From Perkinsus olseni (taxonomy: Eukaryota; Perkinsozoa; Perkinsida; Perkinsidae), in NCBI GenBank assembly GCA_013115135.1, contig JABANP010000013.1, forward strand, positions 62,001-126,000: a stretch of DNA of 64,000 nt, given 5' to 3'. This document shows positions 11,701 through 23,560 of the stretch, piece after piece. The notes below the pieces were generated by a model. That model worked only from the letters and a program-made list of their open reading frames with translations. It was not told where the DNA came from and did not search any database. Each line of letters begins with the position of its first letter. Position 1 is the first letter of the stretch. Both the position numbers and the translations under genes were made by a program.

Positions 11701-14700
11701 GACCTAAGATACCTCCTTACCTGTGAATTTCAACCACGTCGTCAAATCCTCACGAGGCGGTACAACTAATGTCCTGAAAATGAACAGGTGTCAGACCCCG
11801 GATTCGAACCCACGACCTACCGAAGTTCCAAAATAGACCGCCAAGCCTCTACATCAGGTCTGCAACCCAGCAGCCGTCTCGTCCACATATCGCGCATCAG
11901 CGAGCAACTCTGACTGTCACCAGTATCTTCCAGCTGTTTGTATCTTAGCGGAGCGAAGCGTCATCATGTTAACAACATTCGATTCATCTCCATCCTACTT
12001 GATAATCTCCTCAAGTTCGGTGAGTTGCTGTACTTTGATGAGGCATCGGTACGCTCTGGTGTAGCTCTCACCGATGAGGGCCGTCAGCTCGCCGTCCAAG
12101 CTGTCACGACTTCGGTAAATCTGATGAAGCGATAAAGTATAAAATAAATTATCATCCGAAAGTTGTTGGGATCTCTTCCTAAAAACTCCCATACCGGCTG
12201 GCGATACCGTGCGTCCCACAAAAAGAAATTCAAAGTTCATATTGGAGAGCATCAGCTGTGAGGTGCACTTTCATCCGAGCTATTCGCAAAAGAGAAGATA
12301 CGAGACAAGCCGCACGACGAAGATTCGTCACACCGCCTCACCAGCTTGAAGGCTCTGCCGTACTGCTGTTTATGTATGGCCAGTATAGCCGCATAAAAGC
12401 TGCCCTCGAAGGACATGACGTCATCACCACCAGCAGGAGCGGAGGGGCTCCCACCAGACAACACAGCGGCATTGCGAGCATCAAGCATCGTGTCACTGGT
12501 GGTAGCGTCATCATCATCAACGCCATCACCGACAGCGTAGCCCTCAAGAACCTTCACGTACCTGGGGTCATACGAGCATTAGTCAACACATCAGTAGCAA
12601 TCTCCCATTCCCAACACGCATCATCCATGCGTAAATTGAAATATAGGAAACCACAGAGACGAGTTCTCATTAGAATTTCTGTACTCGCTCTTGGATGAAA
12701 TTACAATACCACTCCTTTCGTAACGCCGGATCCCCACCGGCGACGACCCTGCCCATCAGGACTCACTTTTCCATCTTGCCCCAGTCCCTGAGGTTGAACT
12801 GTGCCGCAGCTGCCATCGGTGCCATGGTGAGCCAATGCCGCTTCGCCGACTGGGGGTCCAGTTTTCTGCAGTTGTCCCAGGAGGTCTCGCACAGTTTTCC
12901 GAGCCTCTCCCACTCCCCTAGGGCTCGGAGGCATCTCATACGTGGAAGTTGTGACGTCCAGGTTGCCGGGCTCATCCATCTGCCTTATCTCGTACGCTTC
13001 CAGCGCTTCATCCCAACACTGCAGTTTTTCATACCAACTTTCCTTCAACTCCAGCTCATCGCCAAGATAACGCTGCGCATACTGCAATACGCCCTGGGCC
13101 TCTACCGCCTGCCCGAGCTGCATGTTGGTAGAGATCAGAGCCTCCACGCACGTAACAGAAGGAGAAGCCTTGAACTCCATTTCGCGGTACCTATCCTCAC
13201 CAATCTAAAATTCCGAAAGAAAACGCGCTTCGCTCCGCTCACCTCAATGCCTTGGCGTAGGTATGGCATTTCTCAGCAAGACCTGCCAGCATCCGATTTT
13301 CCATCGGCAAAGGCATGTTCGACCGGTCCATGAACTCAGCCAGCTGCAGTAGAGTCTGGAGAATGTCCGGCGGCAGCTGGGGAGAGCACAGGGCTAGCTC
13401 CAGAGATCGCAGTAGAAAACACTGATAGCTATCCTAAAGAGAGGGATATCTTTAGGTTAACCGTGCAAGATACAAAACACGTCAAGTTTGGCTTACCTGC
13501 AGAGAAGTCCATGTTGCCAAAAATCCAACAGGGAATAGTTCCTTCGCAACCGGCGGATGCATTTGTGCAACAGACCAGCAAGCACGCAAAGATTCACTCG
13601 GAGATTCTCGTAAGATATCCAAAGATATCCTCTTCATCCACAGTATCCACTCATCCTTCGTCCACCTTTGACTCGCCTCCCAAGCCATGTGCAGGGCTGG
13701 ATGGTCCGGTACGAAGCTGCATACCTGATCATCCCATCATCTGTTCCATTACTGCACACCCAGTCCCGCTATTCGGCATCGGCCCTTCCCACAACGCTGC
13801 CACTAAGTTCAGATCCGACGGTCTAGCGTCTCAGTCCTGTCGAGGCTGTCTGATACCACTCCATCCCCGACTCACGCCAAAAACTCGACACGCTCCTCCC
13901 AGAGTGCATTCCCAGCAAGTGCTAAGTCCGGCGTGTCCACCCTCTCACCTGGGAGCCCGGGGCTACTGTAGTATCCGGTATGCCACACAGATCGACACCA
14001 TCCGACATACTCCGAGAGTGGCCTCCCATGGAGAGCCTAGGGGAAGCGTTGAGGCTGTTGAAGACCCTGCACTCGTTCCGCCCCTCAGGGGTGTCGAAGA
14101 CGGCCGGCAGTCCGTGGCGAATACACGTACGATTGATGAGTGGAGCGTAGATGGCAAAGCCCTCGCCGAAGGACCGAGCCAGCTGCCCCAGGCACTCCAG
14201 CGCCACATGCTTGAGCTCCAAAGGAGCGGTCTCGCTGTCGATGATCCGGACGAGGGGGTGAGTGATTCGACCGGAGAACTGGGCGAAGGGGACCTGCTTG
14301 GACAAAGCCCCGACCACTCTGATCGCCTTCACTCGGATGTGCGCGGGAGGCGGTACTGCAGGGGGATCTGAGGCCGAGGTCAAAGATATGAGATGATATC
14401 CCAGTATGTCTCGAGGTTGATGCTTGATGGATACGGAGAAAAGATACGCTTACTTTCATTAGTGTACGTAGAGGGCATGTAGTCGAAGAGATCCGTAAGA
14501 GTTGGTATGACGAGGTGCATGAATTCGGTGATGGTCGAGCCGAAGACGACCAAAGACGACAACACTCGACTGGCGATCACCACATGGTCTTGATTGCCGT
14601 ACCCCAGACCACGGTTGGGGGAGAGGAGGTGTAGAATTCGAGGAACCAGGGGGCCCATGTATACCTAAGTGCGTAATCAAAAGGTCCCCGGTTCAAATCC

Positions 14701-17700
14701 CCCCACCTACCTTCGACTCATGATGATGTTGTTTGCATATCTCCTCCAGCAAGGCCAATGCAGCCAATATCAAATCCACCCGATCCGAAGTCCCAGCCGA
14801 CGTCCCCGGCATCGCTGCGACCATCACCAGCTGGGAACTCTGTGGCTGACCACCAGCGTCCGATAGCAGCGAAGGGGGAGGCGGTGGTGGTGGTGGAGGA
14901 GGATGCCCTGAAACATACCTCTAACCTCTGTAGTTTGGGCTGGTCATCGGCCACTGCCCGACACGTTGTAGGTCTACCATCGGGACTAAGTTGAGTAATT
15001 CTTTCACGCTATATTCACACGCAGATCCCCTCCAGCACCTCGGTCAACAAGGAGGGCCCCGTGGGGGAAGAGAATGCTATCCAAGCCGAGCCCCTGATGA
15101 ACCCACCTGGACTCCCGATACTCTCCGGTGGCCATACCGCACCTACCAGATCGAATATCGATTTCAAGTAGGGGGCTATCTGCTTAGCATTAGCAACCTT
15201 GACAAGGTATGCTAGGTGTCTCAACAACGGTGCCCTCTCGTGAGCTATGGAGCTGTCCGCCGGACTGCTCTGGACGACCGAAATGATAGAATTCATGATT
15301 TGCGGTAAGAAGGGCATCACACAGCCACCGGCTTGGCGGCCGAGGTGTTGGAAGATGGTCATCAGAGCATCCACCACATGGCTGTGGTAGTCACTCGGCA
15401 AGGAGGTATCGCATAGCATCTTCAATAACGTAGCAACAGCATGCGACGTGTACAGCCACCTGAGAGGAATGGATGACAGTCTTTCATGCATACAACCCAG
15501 GTTCGACCCCTGGCACATAGCTTTTTCGCACCTGCATGTCTGCGGGTTGTCAGCGCCACTAGCCGCCCAAGCCGGGGCACTCGTCTGGGCCAGTCGCTGC
15601 TGTCTGATACTAGCGTCACCTGCACATCACGAGGCGACAAGGAATCTATGCACGCACGCTCAAGATCATTGCAGCTTACCTTCACGATCTGTTCTGCCAC
15701 CGGCGGCCCCTCGACCGCTACCACAACAATCATCTTCATCAATTCCCTACCACACCAACCTCAACTCCCATCACCCTCCACCTCCACCTACCTCCTCAAA
15801 CGCCATCTGGATCATCACAGTGAGGAGTTGTTGCTGCAGATCCATGCCAGCCGCAATACTCGCCGTGAAGCCACAGCAAGCGTAGGGGGCAGCAGCAGCT
15901 GAGAGGGAGCGTCGACGATGGTATCCTGCTGGTGCACTCACCTGCAGTGGATGCTTTCCCTTCGAATGGTGGATGCTCTGCAGGGGTCACTGCCGCCGCC
16001 CCTGCGTGATGGGAATGGGACACAGCGAGCACTGTGCTCTGGGTAGCGGTGGCCCCTGTTGGTACTGAAAGAAGACGGAGGAGGACAGAGTCGTGCAGAC
16101 ACGACAATCCTAGGAGGAAATACCGGTGGCTGGCGATAATAGCGTGCGAATCTCTCAACCTTCATGAAGATAGGTGATCCTAGTGATCGGGCTTACCTGG
16201 TCGCGAGTCGTGGAAGAGTTGGTAAGGCTGACCACTTCCAGAAGAGTCCATCACCGGTATACTGGCAATCTGTTTGAGTGCATCAAAGCGTGTGGGGTCT
16301 AGGGCGCCGAGGGTTCCTATTGCTCGTATGGCCTGAGTGGGTAATCCATTCACCCGGGTTCGATCCCCGGCCCCACCAACATGCCCCCTACCTGCCGTCT
16401 GACAGCAGTATGAGCTGAGTGTTGAGCATCAGCACGAAGGAACTCTATTATATAAGGCAGCAGAGGAGGATGCTTCTCGTACGGTACCACAACCAGGCCG
16501 GTGTTCTCGACCACCCGGGAGAGAGTTCTGACCATGGACGCCCAAATGAAGCTCAGAAGAAGAGCATGAGGTACCGCGGCTTCGAAATCGATCAGCCGCT
16601 TCATAAGTATGATTGTTGTGATAAGATCCACCGTGGCCCTACCGGTATGTAACCTCCCGCTTCTTATCCCATTGCGCTGCCTGGTCGCCCTCACCACCCG
16701 ACCGAGTATCCTGCAAAAAATGTCTCCACCGAGGATCGAACCCGAGACCTACTTGGACATTATCGACGAGAAGCTGCAATATATCATCAATAAGCCCACT
16801 AGACAGTATCGCCTGGCCGGATATATCACTCAGCTGGCCTAGAGCCTCGAGGAGCAAGGAGGTGTACCTGCGCAACCCAACCACCCAGGTTCGATCCCAC
16901 CCCACGTCACTTTTCTACCTCGGGGATATCGGCTCCGGGCGACAAAGCTTCGACACCACGGCCTCCACAACAGCGAAGACATACGGACTCATATGGCTGC
17001 CCGCCTTCGAAAGGAGGTCACACAGAAGTTCCGCAGCCTCCTCGCCACCCCGATCCGCCTGGAGAAACAGCAAGAGGGCTCAAGATTGCAAGTTGTCGTG
17101 AGCCCAGCTGCGTACATGGTTGTATTCCAACTCTGTTAGAAGTTGAATTAGAAGCTTCCTCAGAGCTGGGAGGACGTATGCCGGGTTGTGATGGCAGAGC
17201 CGCCCAAGCAGCTTCACCGCGGCCTTCCTCACTATCAGTGATTCATCATTTAATGCCTGAAAAGCGACCTCCGCCGGGATCGAACCCGGTATCAACGACA
17301 CCTACCTGCGTTATTGCAGCTATGCACACCCGGTCAGAAAGGAAAGGGTCGAAGCGACGATCAATGCCATCAAACACGGAGAACCTACAAGCTCTCGTCC
17401 GAGCGACCCGGGTTCGAATCCCAGGACCTACCTTATATCAGGGTCCGTGTCTGCTACTGCCAGAACCAGCAGCCTTTGCACCACTCTGGAGATTGCCTCG
17501 ATGTGATGAGGCTTGCAAAGGACAATCTGCCGTCCGCGACTCGGCTGGAGGTCAGCCGAGTCCGAAGATACTTCGGTGGTCGGTGTCTGTAAAAGTAAAA
17601 GCTGGGCTGCTTCGCTCCGCTCAGGATTGACAAAATGATTCACCTCGTCGGAGAAAGATGATTTCCTTTCTCTACTTCCGTCGTCTGGGAGGTCCACCGG

Positions 17701-20300
17701 CAGGAGCAGCTTCGTTATTGTCGTCGCCGCCATCTTCCGTACAAGGGGGTGCTGGTGATCCAAACACCTTCCACCAACGAAAATGCAGATAAAGTATCAC
17801 TTCGCTCCGCTAAGATACTCACCGAAGTACAGTGTCGCACAGGAAAGGTTTTACCCTCGGATCATAGGGGCCGAAACTGACCAGAGCTTTCATCGCCAGC
17901 ACCGCGGATGACGCCTGAGCCTCGAGGGCAGCTGAACCTGAGCGTATCAATCCCGCTGCGCCACAGCAGCGGTGGGAGGGCGCCCTCACCCGCTGACATC
18001 ACCGACAGGGTCCGCGGACGATGAACCTGACGACGGGAAGAGAGGGAAGGTCAAACACAGGGACGTCAATATGTTGCAGCGCTCTCTCGAAGTGGATGGT
18101 ATAATATAAATGAAAGGATGATCTTTTTGGCATGAACGAGAAAAGATATTCTTCGCAGTGCGGGTGAGACGAGGTTTAGGAGCGGCGTAAGACAATCCCT
18201 CCTTCGCCCAGTGACTCTGGTCTATGTACTGCATACATCAGAGCTTCGGACTCGGAGCGACACTCAGAATTATGCTTGGCCACACGAATGGTAATTTACT
18301 ATGCTATCTCGGGCTATGCTAGTCTCACAGGTCTGCCGGAGACCAATGACTCATAAGATACCCCACTCCCAAACCCACCCCTAAACCCACCTGTTGTTCG
18401 GGCGAAGTTAATGTCTTACACGAGGTAGCCTCTTGCAGAATAGAGGCAACCGTATCCAAAAGTCGGCTCTGGAGCGGGCCGCACTAAAAAGATTCCATAA
18501 CGTCCTTCCCTAGCAACCAACTGGTCTGCCCACACTTCCGAGAAGCCTGGCCGAACAGGCCGAGTGGTCCCCTCCCACTTGAGAATGAAGCGCATCAGGT
18601 GGATCCAATCCCTCCACCCGCCCCCCTACCGCTGGTTCACAGTAGTAACAACAATCCCATACAGCCTCCAGTACTGCCGGCGTTAGGCCCGCCGAGAACA
18701 TCAGGCACACCAATTTACCATCCTCGAAGTACACTGCCAACCTCGATCCAACCGTCTCCGCCAACTTGCCGAGGCACCTACAAGCTCTTGACATGCGGGA
18801 CCATCGCTTCATTGAACTCAGTGGCAATTCAGTCTAACAGCTCCAGCACTACCAAAAGGCTGGACATAAGAAGTATGCTATATGACCACTACTACAAGAG
18901 AGAGACGAAGCAGAAGGAAGCACCAGCTGTAGAACTTTCATGTCCGATGATTTCTCCTAACAATACCGGCGGCGACAGGATTATCATAGCGCTAGGCGTC
19001 GTTGCCGGATCCGCACGATGCTCCCCCCAGGCCACTGGTACTCACTCTAGCGTATTCTGATGCAGCCGATAGAGCCTGTCCGTTCGACCGCTGGGCGAAG
19101 TTTCTGAATGGTGTGGTATGGCAAGATTATGACAGTGGTTTTGGACTCTACCCCCGCTGGCCTTCCGCTCTACTGCCGCTTTAACGTCTCCTTCTGCCAG
19201 TATCGATTCGATACAACTGATGACACTCTTCTCGTACGGCGCTATATGCTCAGCTCCCTCCGCTACACACACTTGGGCAAGCTGAAAACAAAGCGACTCC
19301 AATGGTACGATAGTCCACACGTCAACCTAACAACCCGAAAGACCCGAGTTCGATTCCCGCGACCCTTACTGCGCTGACCGCAGCCGGTCTCCCTTCGGGG
19401 CCGCAGTAATCCTCCATACCAGCCGCCTCCGTTATAAGATGCCCCACAGCCTCGTCCCCGCATGAAGCGAAGACGTCCGGGCTGGCCTCCGCAAAAGTTG
19501 CCAGGAGTTTATCCACGACTTGGACCACACTCTTCCATTTAGAACGCCGATAGCGCAACGTGAGCCTCAGCCAGTATAATAAATCAGATCGAACCGTCGG
19601 ACCTGATCGTACCTTCTCACCACGCCACGCACGCGCAAGGATTCTCCTCCACAACCACCGCCGGCGTTCAATAGACTGCCCCTCCGAAATGCGCTCTCAG
19701 GATTGAATTTAACATCCCCGAGGACCCTGACCCTGGGAGCGCTCCTGACGCTCAGGAGAGGCAGTCCTTTTAACACTCGAACTGATGTCCTGCCTCTGTA
19801 CTACCTCCAACGTCCACCATCGCGCCCGGTACGGTTAGGCTGCCCTGTATGGCCGCCTCTGTCCGCTTGGGTCGAGGCATCGAGCAGGCCATCGCCTTCA
19901 CAGCAGTATTGGACGAGGCTCCATTTTGAATGGAATCATCGAGGGTCCTGCCCACTATCGCCAGGGTCCAGACGCACCACTCGCTAGGTTCGACCTTGGA
20001 TTCCTTGTGAGTGGGAGGGGAGATGGGCAGTGATGCTTGCAAGGCGAGTACCGCTGCTCGACGAGTAGACTACAAATGAAGTGTGATGGGATAGAACCCG
20101 GGTCCTTTGGCTCACTATTCTATGCCCCTCCCCCAGTATGACTGTCCACACCCTCTGTAAGAATACCGGCTTATAAAGAGCGAAGTGCTCTGGTGAGCTT
20201 GCCGCGATATCTTTGAGACTTAAGCAGGCTTGATACCTTTTAGCTTCCAATTGAGAGTTTGGAGGCCTGAGAGTAATACCACAACAACCCTACCGATTGC
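5739..20300 (-). CDS. TOR: Target of rapamycin (TOR) PIKK-family protein kinase, multi-exon
   Basis: The central growth kinase that integrates nutrient signals as part of TOR complexes. Reading on the minus strand, HEAT repeats run from about 20.2 to 13.5 kb (for example [12 protein letters not shown] spliced to [47 protein letters not shown]). The FAT domain follows ([51 protein letters not shown]). The FRB region reads [20 protein letters not shown] and [13 protein letters not shown]. The kinase domain has [82 protein letters not shown] and [12 protein letters not shown], then [19 protein letters not shown] and [23 protein letters not shown] ends in [15 protein letters not shown] with the stop at 5739-5741. 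The ATP lysine, catalytic Asp/Asn and DFG are intact. The FRB Ser and Trp that contact FKBP12-rapamycin in other TORs (EGSRLYY, QAWQIYY) are kept. Many introns are 40-75 nt; eleven contain a tRNA T-arm-like core. The 5' end is not resolved and may lie as far as 21.3 kb. Confidence 0.95.
10415..10475 (-). repeat. tRNA T-arm-like short intron in TOR (1)
   Basis: A 61-nt intron: GTAGATG at the 5' splice site, ATTGCAG at the 3' site. The core CCTGGTTCGAATCCCGG reads on the gene (minus) strand and matches the tRNA B box/T-arm consensus. It joins exons ahead of [16 protein letters not shown]. Confidence 0.8.
11774..11820 (-). repeat. tRNA T-arm-like short intron in TOR (2)
   Basis: A 47-nt intron, GTAGGTCG to TTTTCAG, with core GTGGGTTCGAATCCGGGG on the gene strand. 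It directly precedes the exon [16 protein letters not shown] of the FAT domain. Confidence 0.85.
14665..14710 (+). repeat. tRNA T-arm-like short intron in TOR (3)
   Basis: A 46-nt intron, GTAGGTGG to CACTTAG on the minus strand. The T-arm-like core CCCCGGTTCAAATCCCC reads on the plus strand, antisense to TOR. The plus-strand sequence also holds AGTGCGTAAT, reminiscent of a tRNA D-loop. Confidence 0.85.
15460..15531 (+). repeat. tRNA T-arm-like short intron in TOR (4)
   Basis: A 72-nt intron, GTGCGAAA to TCTCAG on the minus strand, with core CCCAGGTTCGACCCCTGG on the plus strand forming a good stem. It sits just before the HEAT exon containing [13 protein letters not shown]. Confidence 0.8.
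16333..16391 (+). repeat. tRNA T-arm-like short intron in TOR (5)
   Basis: A 59-nt intron, GTAGGGGG to CACTCAG on the minus strand. On the plus strand it reads CTGAGTGGGTAATC, then CCCGGGTTCGATCCCCGG, then CCCCACC, very like the 3' part of a tRNA with its acceptor strand. The 5' part matches the intron at 14665. Confidence 0.85.
16711..16752 (-). repeat. tRNA T-arm-like short intron in TOR (6)
   Basis: A 42-nt intron, GTAGGTCT to TTTGCAG, with core CTCGGGTTCGATCCTCGG on the gene strand. Splicing joins DNVQ to [15 protein letters not shown] without a frame break. Confidence 0.85.
16868..16918 (+). repeat. tRNA T-arm-like short intron in TOR (7)
   Basis: A 51-nt intron, GTAGAAAAG to GCGCAG on the minus strand, with core CCCAGGTTCGATCCCACC on the plus strand, antisense to TOR. 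Confidence 0.8.
17257..17305 (-). repeat. tRNA T-arm-like short intron in TOR (8)
   Basis: A 49-nt intron, GTAGGTGT to TTTTCAG, with a perfect hairpin core ACCGGGTTCGATCCCGG on the gene strand. It directly precedes the exon [18 protein letters not shown]. Confidence 0.88.
17385..17431 (+). repeat. tRNA T-arm-like short intron in TOR (9)
   Basis: A 47-nt intron, GTAGGTCC to CTTGTAG on the minus strand, with core ACCCGGGTTCGAATCCCAGG on the plus strand. It is only 79 nt from the preceding element. Confidence 0.87.
19327..19369 (+). repeat. tRNA T-arm-like short intron in TOR (10)
   Basis: A 43-nt intron, GTAAGGGT to TTGTTAG on the minus strand, with core ACCCGAGTTCGATTCCCG on the plus strand. 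It precedes the exon [18 protein letters not shown]. Confidence 0.83.
20070..20115 (-). repeat. tRNA T-arm-like short intron in TOR (11)
   Basis: A 46-nt intron, GTGAGCC to TTTGTAG, with core ACCCGGGTTCTATCCC on the gene strand (one change from the B-box consensus). Splicing joins [12 protein letters not shown] and [11 protein letters not shown] in phase 0, which restores a HEAT repeat. Confidence 0.78.
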
Positions 20301-22122
20301 AAGAAAAAGCCATTCCGAGTAGTGCCTTGCGAAGCAAAAATCAACGAAGAAGTTGGACTCAGATCAGGTAGAGGCTCCCGGTACGGCTCATGGGGTACCA
20401 AAGGTCGCAACAACTCCCCCTCCTGATGCACCACCCTGTCTGAATGCGCCACAGCCCCAGTGAGGCCCAACTTGATATAAGTACGCCTGCCCAAACTCTC
20501 CCCCGCCAGTGGACTACTACATATCATCAAAGCAGGGTTTGATATCCTTCACGTCCGTATCATCCTGATGGACACCTCCCAGCAGATCCGATGACGATTG
20601 ATCTACAGCTTGAGTACCGTCGCTCCTCACTGGCGCCAATGCATCCAGCCCTCGTATCTGCGCACAGCGAAGGATACCATACAATACTATTCATGAGGCG
20701 ACCTATGAGACCCCTCACACGAGGAGCCACCGGTCTTGGAGCCACCGGGTATGATCAGCCCCCCCATCTCTACGCGATGGAATCTTAACGAACCGCTAAT
20801 TCATCAATTCATGCCCCACTGTAACGCAGCGTCCGAGGAAGTACCCGGTGACGTTCCTGGGCCCCTATCTCCGAACCGGAACGGACGGCCGCGACGCCCC
20901 CGATAGTTCGTATTTCAGTAGGTTGCAACGCAGTTGGGTCTACGTCGTAAGGCGCACCAATATTACGATTTCGAGATCGCTGAACCCGAGTGACGATGGT
21001 CCCTGGGCTGGCGTTTCGCTTAGACTGAATCGAGACATCTGCCGGGTCAAGACTAAAGGCCTCCCCCCAAGCCCCTGACAATGATACGCATGAGTATCCT
21101 GAAGTCGAGATGGTAAGATGCGAAAGAGGTTGCACCAATAACCCCATAATACCGGTCCCGCTGACGATACTCCAGTTAATCTCCTTTTGTGCTTCTCCAC
21201 TGCAGCTCTTGCCTTATTGATGAATCCCCTCTGCTCCGGTTTAGCGGTTCCATCAACTTCCATCATCCAATGTAAAAAATCCTAAGACGATAAGTAGCCT
21301 GCCGCCCCTCCCTGCATTATTAACTACTACTGAAAAACTCCACTCCTTCAGTCAGAATGATAACACTACCGATAACGAGAAGGTAAACTGCTGCCATTGA
21401 CGCTCCGACGCAGAAGTATCGGAACCGAATTTATATGTATTCAAATCCGAGTCGAGCCAATTTGGTTAAGCCTCGGGCCCACTAACTCCAGCGTAACTTC
21501 CAGTCGCTCCAGTTTGATGAACATCAATCGAACGATGAGAGAAGGGCTGGCAGAGTGGCCAGAGACGATTCAGCCCGACCGGCCAAGGTGACTACCTCAG
21601 CATCAACCCTCCTTACGTTAGCACTGAGTAGTTCCTGACTCACCGCCCCACTGGCGTCCCTCGAGCTGACCACCAGGGATGGCCTGTCACCACTAGTCAC
21701 TCCTGGTGCCAGCTAGTAGCGCCAGCTACCACTCAGCAAAGGCAAGCTTCCAATGTCCTACAGTACCTGCTCAACTCGAGAGACTCTCGCTAGGAGAGGA
21801 TTCGGTGTACACGCTCCGCACTTGTAGCAAGCTGAAAATGTACAGTTTGTGTGGAGCGACTCGGCCAGGTAATTACTATCATAACGCAAGGGCACAACTA
21901 TCCTGCAATACGGTAAGGCTAGTGACTGAGGGATCCTTTCACCCCTTCGCAGTTGCCGACAAAATCCATGTTGACAAGTGAAGATTATAGATGAAGAGAA
22001 TCGCATTACAGCGGCCTAACAGAATCAAGTTGAGCAGGCTTTTGCTGCTTGTCTCGACCCGGAAAAAAATCACCGGAAGACGTTGGCCCCTGGTAGATCC
22101 TTACCGACCATCATTCCACAGA
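20301..22122. other. Possible TOR 5' exons and intergenic sequence
   Basis: Minus-strand frames around 20240-20530 (AVAHSDRVVHQEGELLRPL) and 20550-21266 (MMEVDGTAKPEQRGF at the 5' end) are spaced by plausible short introns and could be N-terminal, poorly conserved TOR exons or a separate small gene. Nothing in them matches a family I recognise. From about 21.3 to 22.1 kb I see no supported gene. Confidence 0.35.
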
Positions 22123-22872
22123 TCAGTCATACAGCTCGGCGGAGAGGAACTTCTCGTGTTTATCGAAAGCTTGTTCAACACCCGCGGTGGTGAAATAGCA
22201 ACCTTCGGCTCGCACAGTGGCAGAAAAGAGGCAGCAGCCTCCACCCAGTCGAGCTATGAAGACATGGTGGACACGGAACAGCTGTGCGATGGGACTCTTC
22301 GCGACGCCTAGAAGGGCAAGTCCCGATGTATCCGCGGCTCCTACCAGAGTAAAGTGCTCACGGAGATTCACCATCAGCCGCACCAGTCGGGTAAGCGAAA
22401 TCCTCAGACTCTAACTTAAAGGTGGTGAGTCCCAGATCGTCATGGCTATACAGGATACCATCACTCGCGTCCATGGTCCACTTCACGTAGACGTCTTCTT
22501 CGAACCAGAAAGACAAATCAACTCGTCCACTGATCTCCACGGTGACAGGGGCGCTACTATGACTGAGAAAATTGATCTGGATTTTCATAGTGCCTTCGCC
22601 AGTGTGTGGGTAGTTGGACGCGAGAAGGATCCCCGCGCTACCCTGATAGACGCCATCAGAGTTGACCCCTCTCTTGATGTAAATACTCGAATGGCGTATG
22701 TATCGATGATGGAGCCCTCAGCGGGACCAGGACCCTCAAGGCAACCCGCAGGGTAATCGGCAGTGACCGTCAGAGGCTCGGCAGACAGTACCGTCACCAC
22801 TTGAGTGGCCAATACCAACAACGAGAGATTGCGATGAAGGCAATTGGAGCGCATCTTCTGAGGACGAAGCAT
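22123..22872 (-). CDS. Predicted secreted protein, unknown family, 2-3 exons
   Basis: The minus-strand ATG at 22872 is followed by a hydrophobic segment (LSLLVLATQVVTVLSA) ending in a signal-peptidase-like ALSA-type site. The extracellular part continues AEPLTVTADYPAG. A second frame reads SDGVYQGSAGILLASNYPH and KIQINFLSHSSAPVTVEIS, then VDLSFWFEEDVYVKWTMD. The third part, down to 22123, holds FTLVGAADTSGLALLGVA and ends AEKFL-type sequence. Exact junctions are uncertain: the first two frames overlap around 22650-22700 and must be joined by a short intron. I do not recognise the fold. Secretion is inferred from the leader only. Confidence 0.5.
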
Positions 22873-23560
22873 GGCAGCCGAGGAGACCACTAGAATGTTG
22901 TTGTGATGATGAGCACCGAGGACTTATTAAGCTCAGCTGATGTGTACATGCGTATAACCACTACCAGCTACAATTGGAGTATTTCGGTGCTGGCGTCGCC
23001 GCACACTTCGTCAAGGTCGTAGTACGTAGGGTGCATGATGTAATTTACATCCGTGTCGGGGCGAATCTGTCGTCCGAACTTAAGGCCCCTAAGGGATCCT
23101 GAAGCCAAAGCTGTTATCATCGACTACCCATAGCACCACGACTATGAGTGTGTCGATCTCATCATGCGTGCAGCAGCTTGTTGAACTCAACATAGGGTGT
23201 GAGAAGGATCCTAGTTCTTCTCCTTATGTAGAAGAAGACACTAGCACGCAGACGCACAAAGCTGTAGATAAAAACCGTCACGCGCCACGAAAATGCCAAT
23301 GCGGCGCGACGAGGATTGCTTTGCAAATGACGATGCTGGCTACCCTTCCATGACCAGTGGTCATTGACCACATGATGCATGCCCTCCCATGCATTCCCTT
23401 CGGGGATCTATTTGAAGAACTAGGAACAAGGGAGGTATCTGCGACGAACTTTTCAAGTTGCTGCTGTGCATGCGTGCAGCTATGCGTACCGTCTTCGTCA
23501 CTCAAAGTGCCCGCATATTATTAATCCCATCAACACCGGCTACACCAATTCTGTAGTCCT
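22873..23560. other. Intergenic, no gene seen
   Basis: Short frames on both strands only, with no splice-linked coding signal. It leads into the AT-rich island. Confidence 0.5.

Noticed and set aside
12695..13333. 212-codon plus-strand ORF
   Set aside because: Antisense to FAT-domain exons of TOR that match the family on the minus strand; a shadow frame.
13463..14371. 302-codon plus-strand ORF
   Set aside because: Antisense to TOR HEAT/FAT exons (for example [16 protein letters not shown] on the minus strand); no domain of its own.
18360..18395. CCCTAAACCC-like sequence as a telomeric repeat
   Set aside because: A single imperfect occurrence inside TOR sequence, not a tandem array.
10435..20115. 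T-arm motifs as functional tRNA genes
   Set aside because: They lack complete D and anticodon arms and acceptor pairing, and they lie exactly between splice sites.
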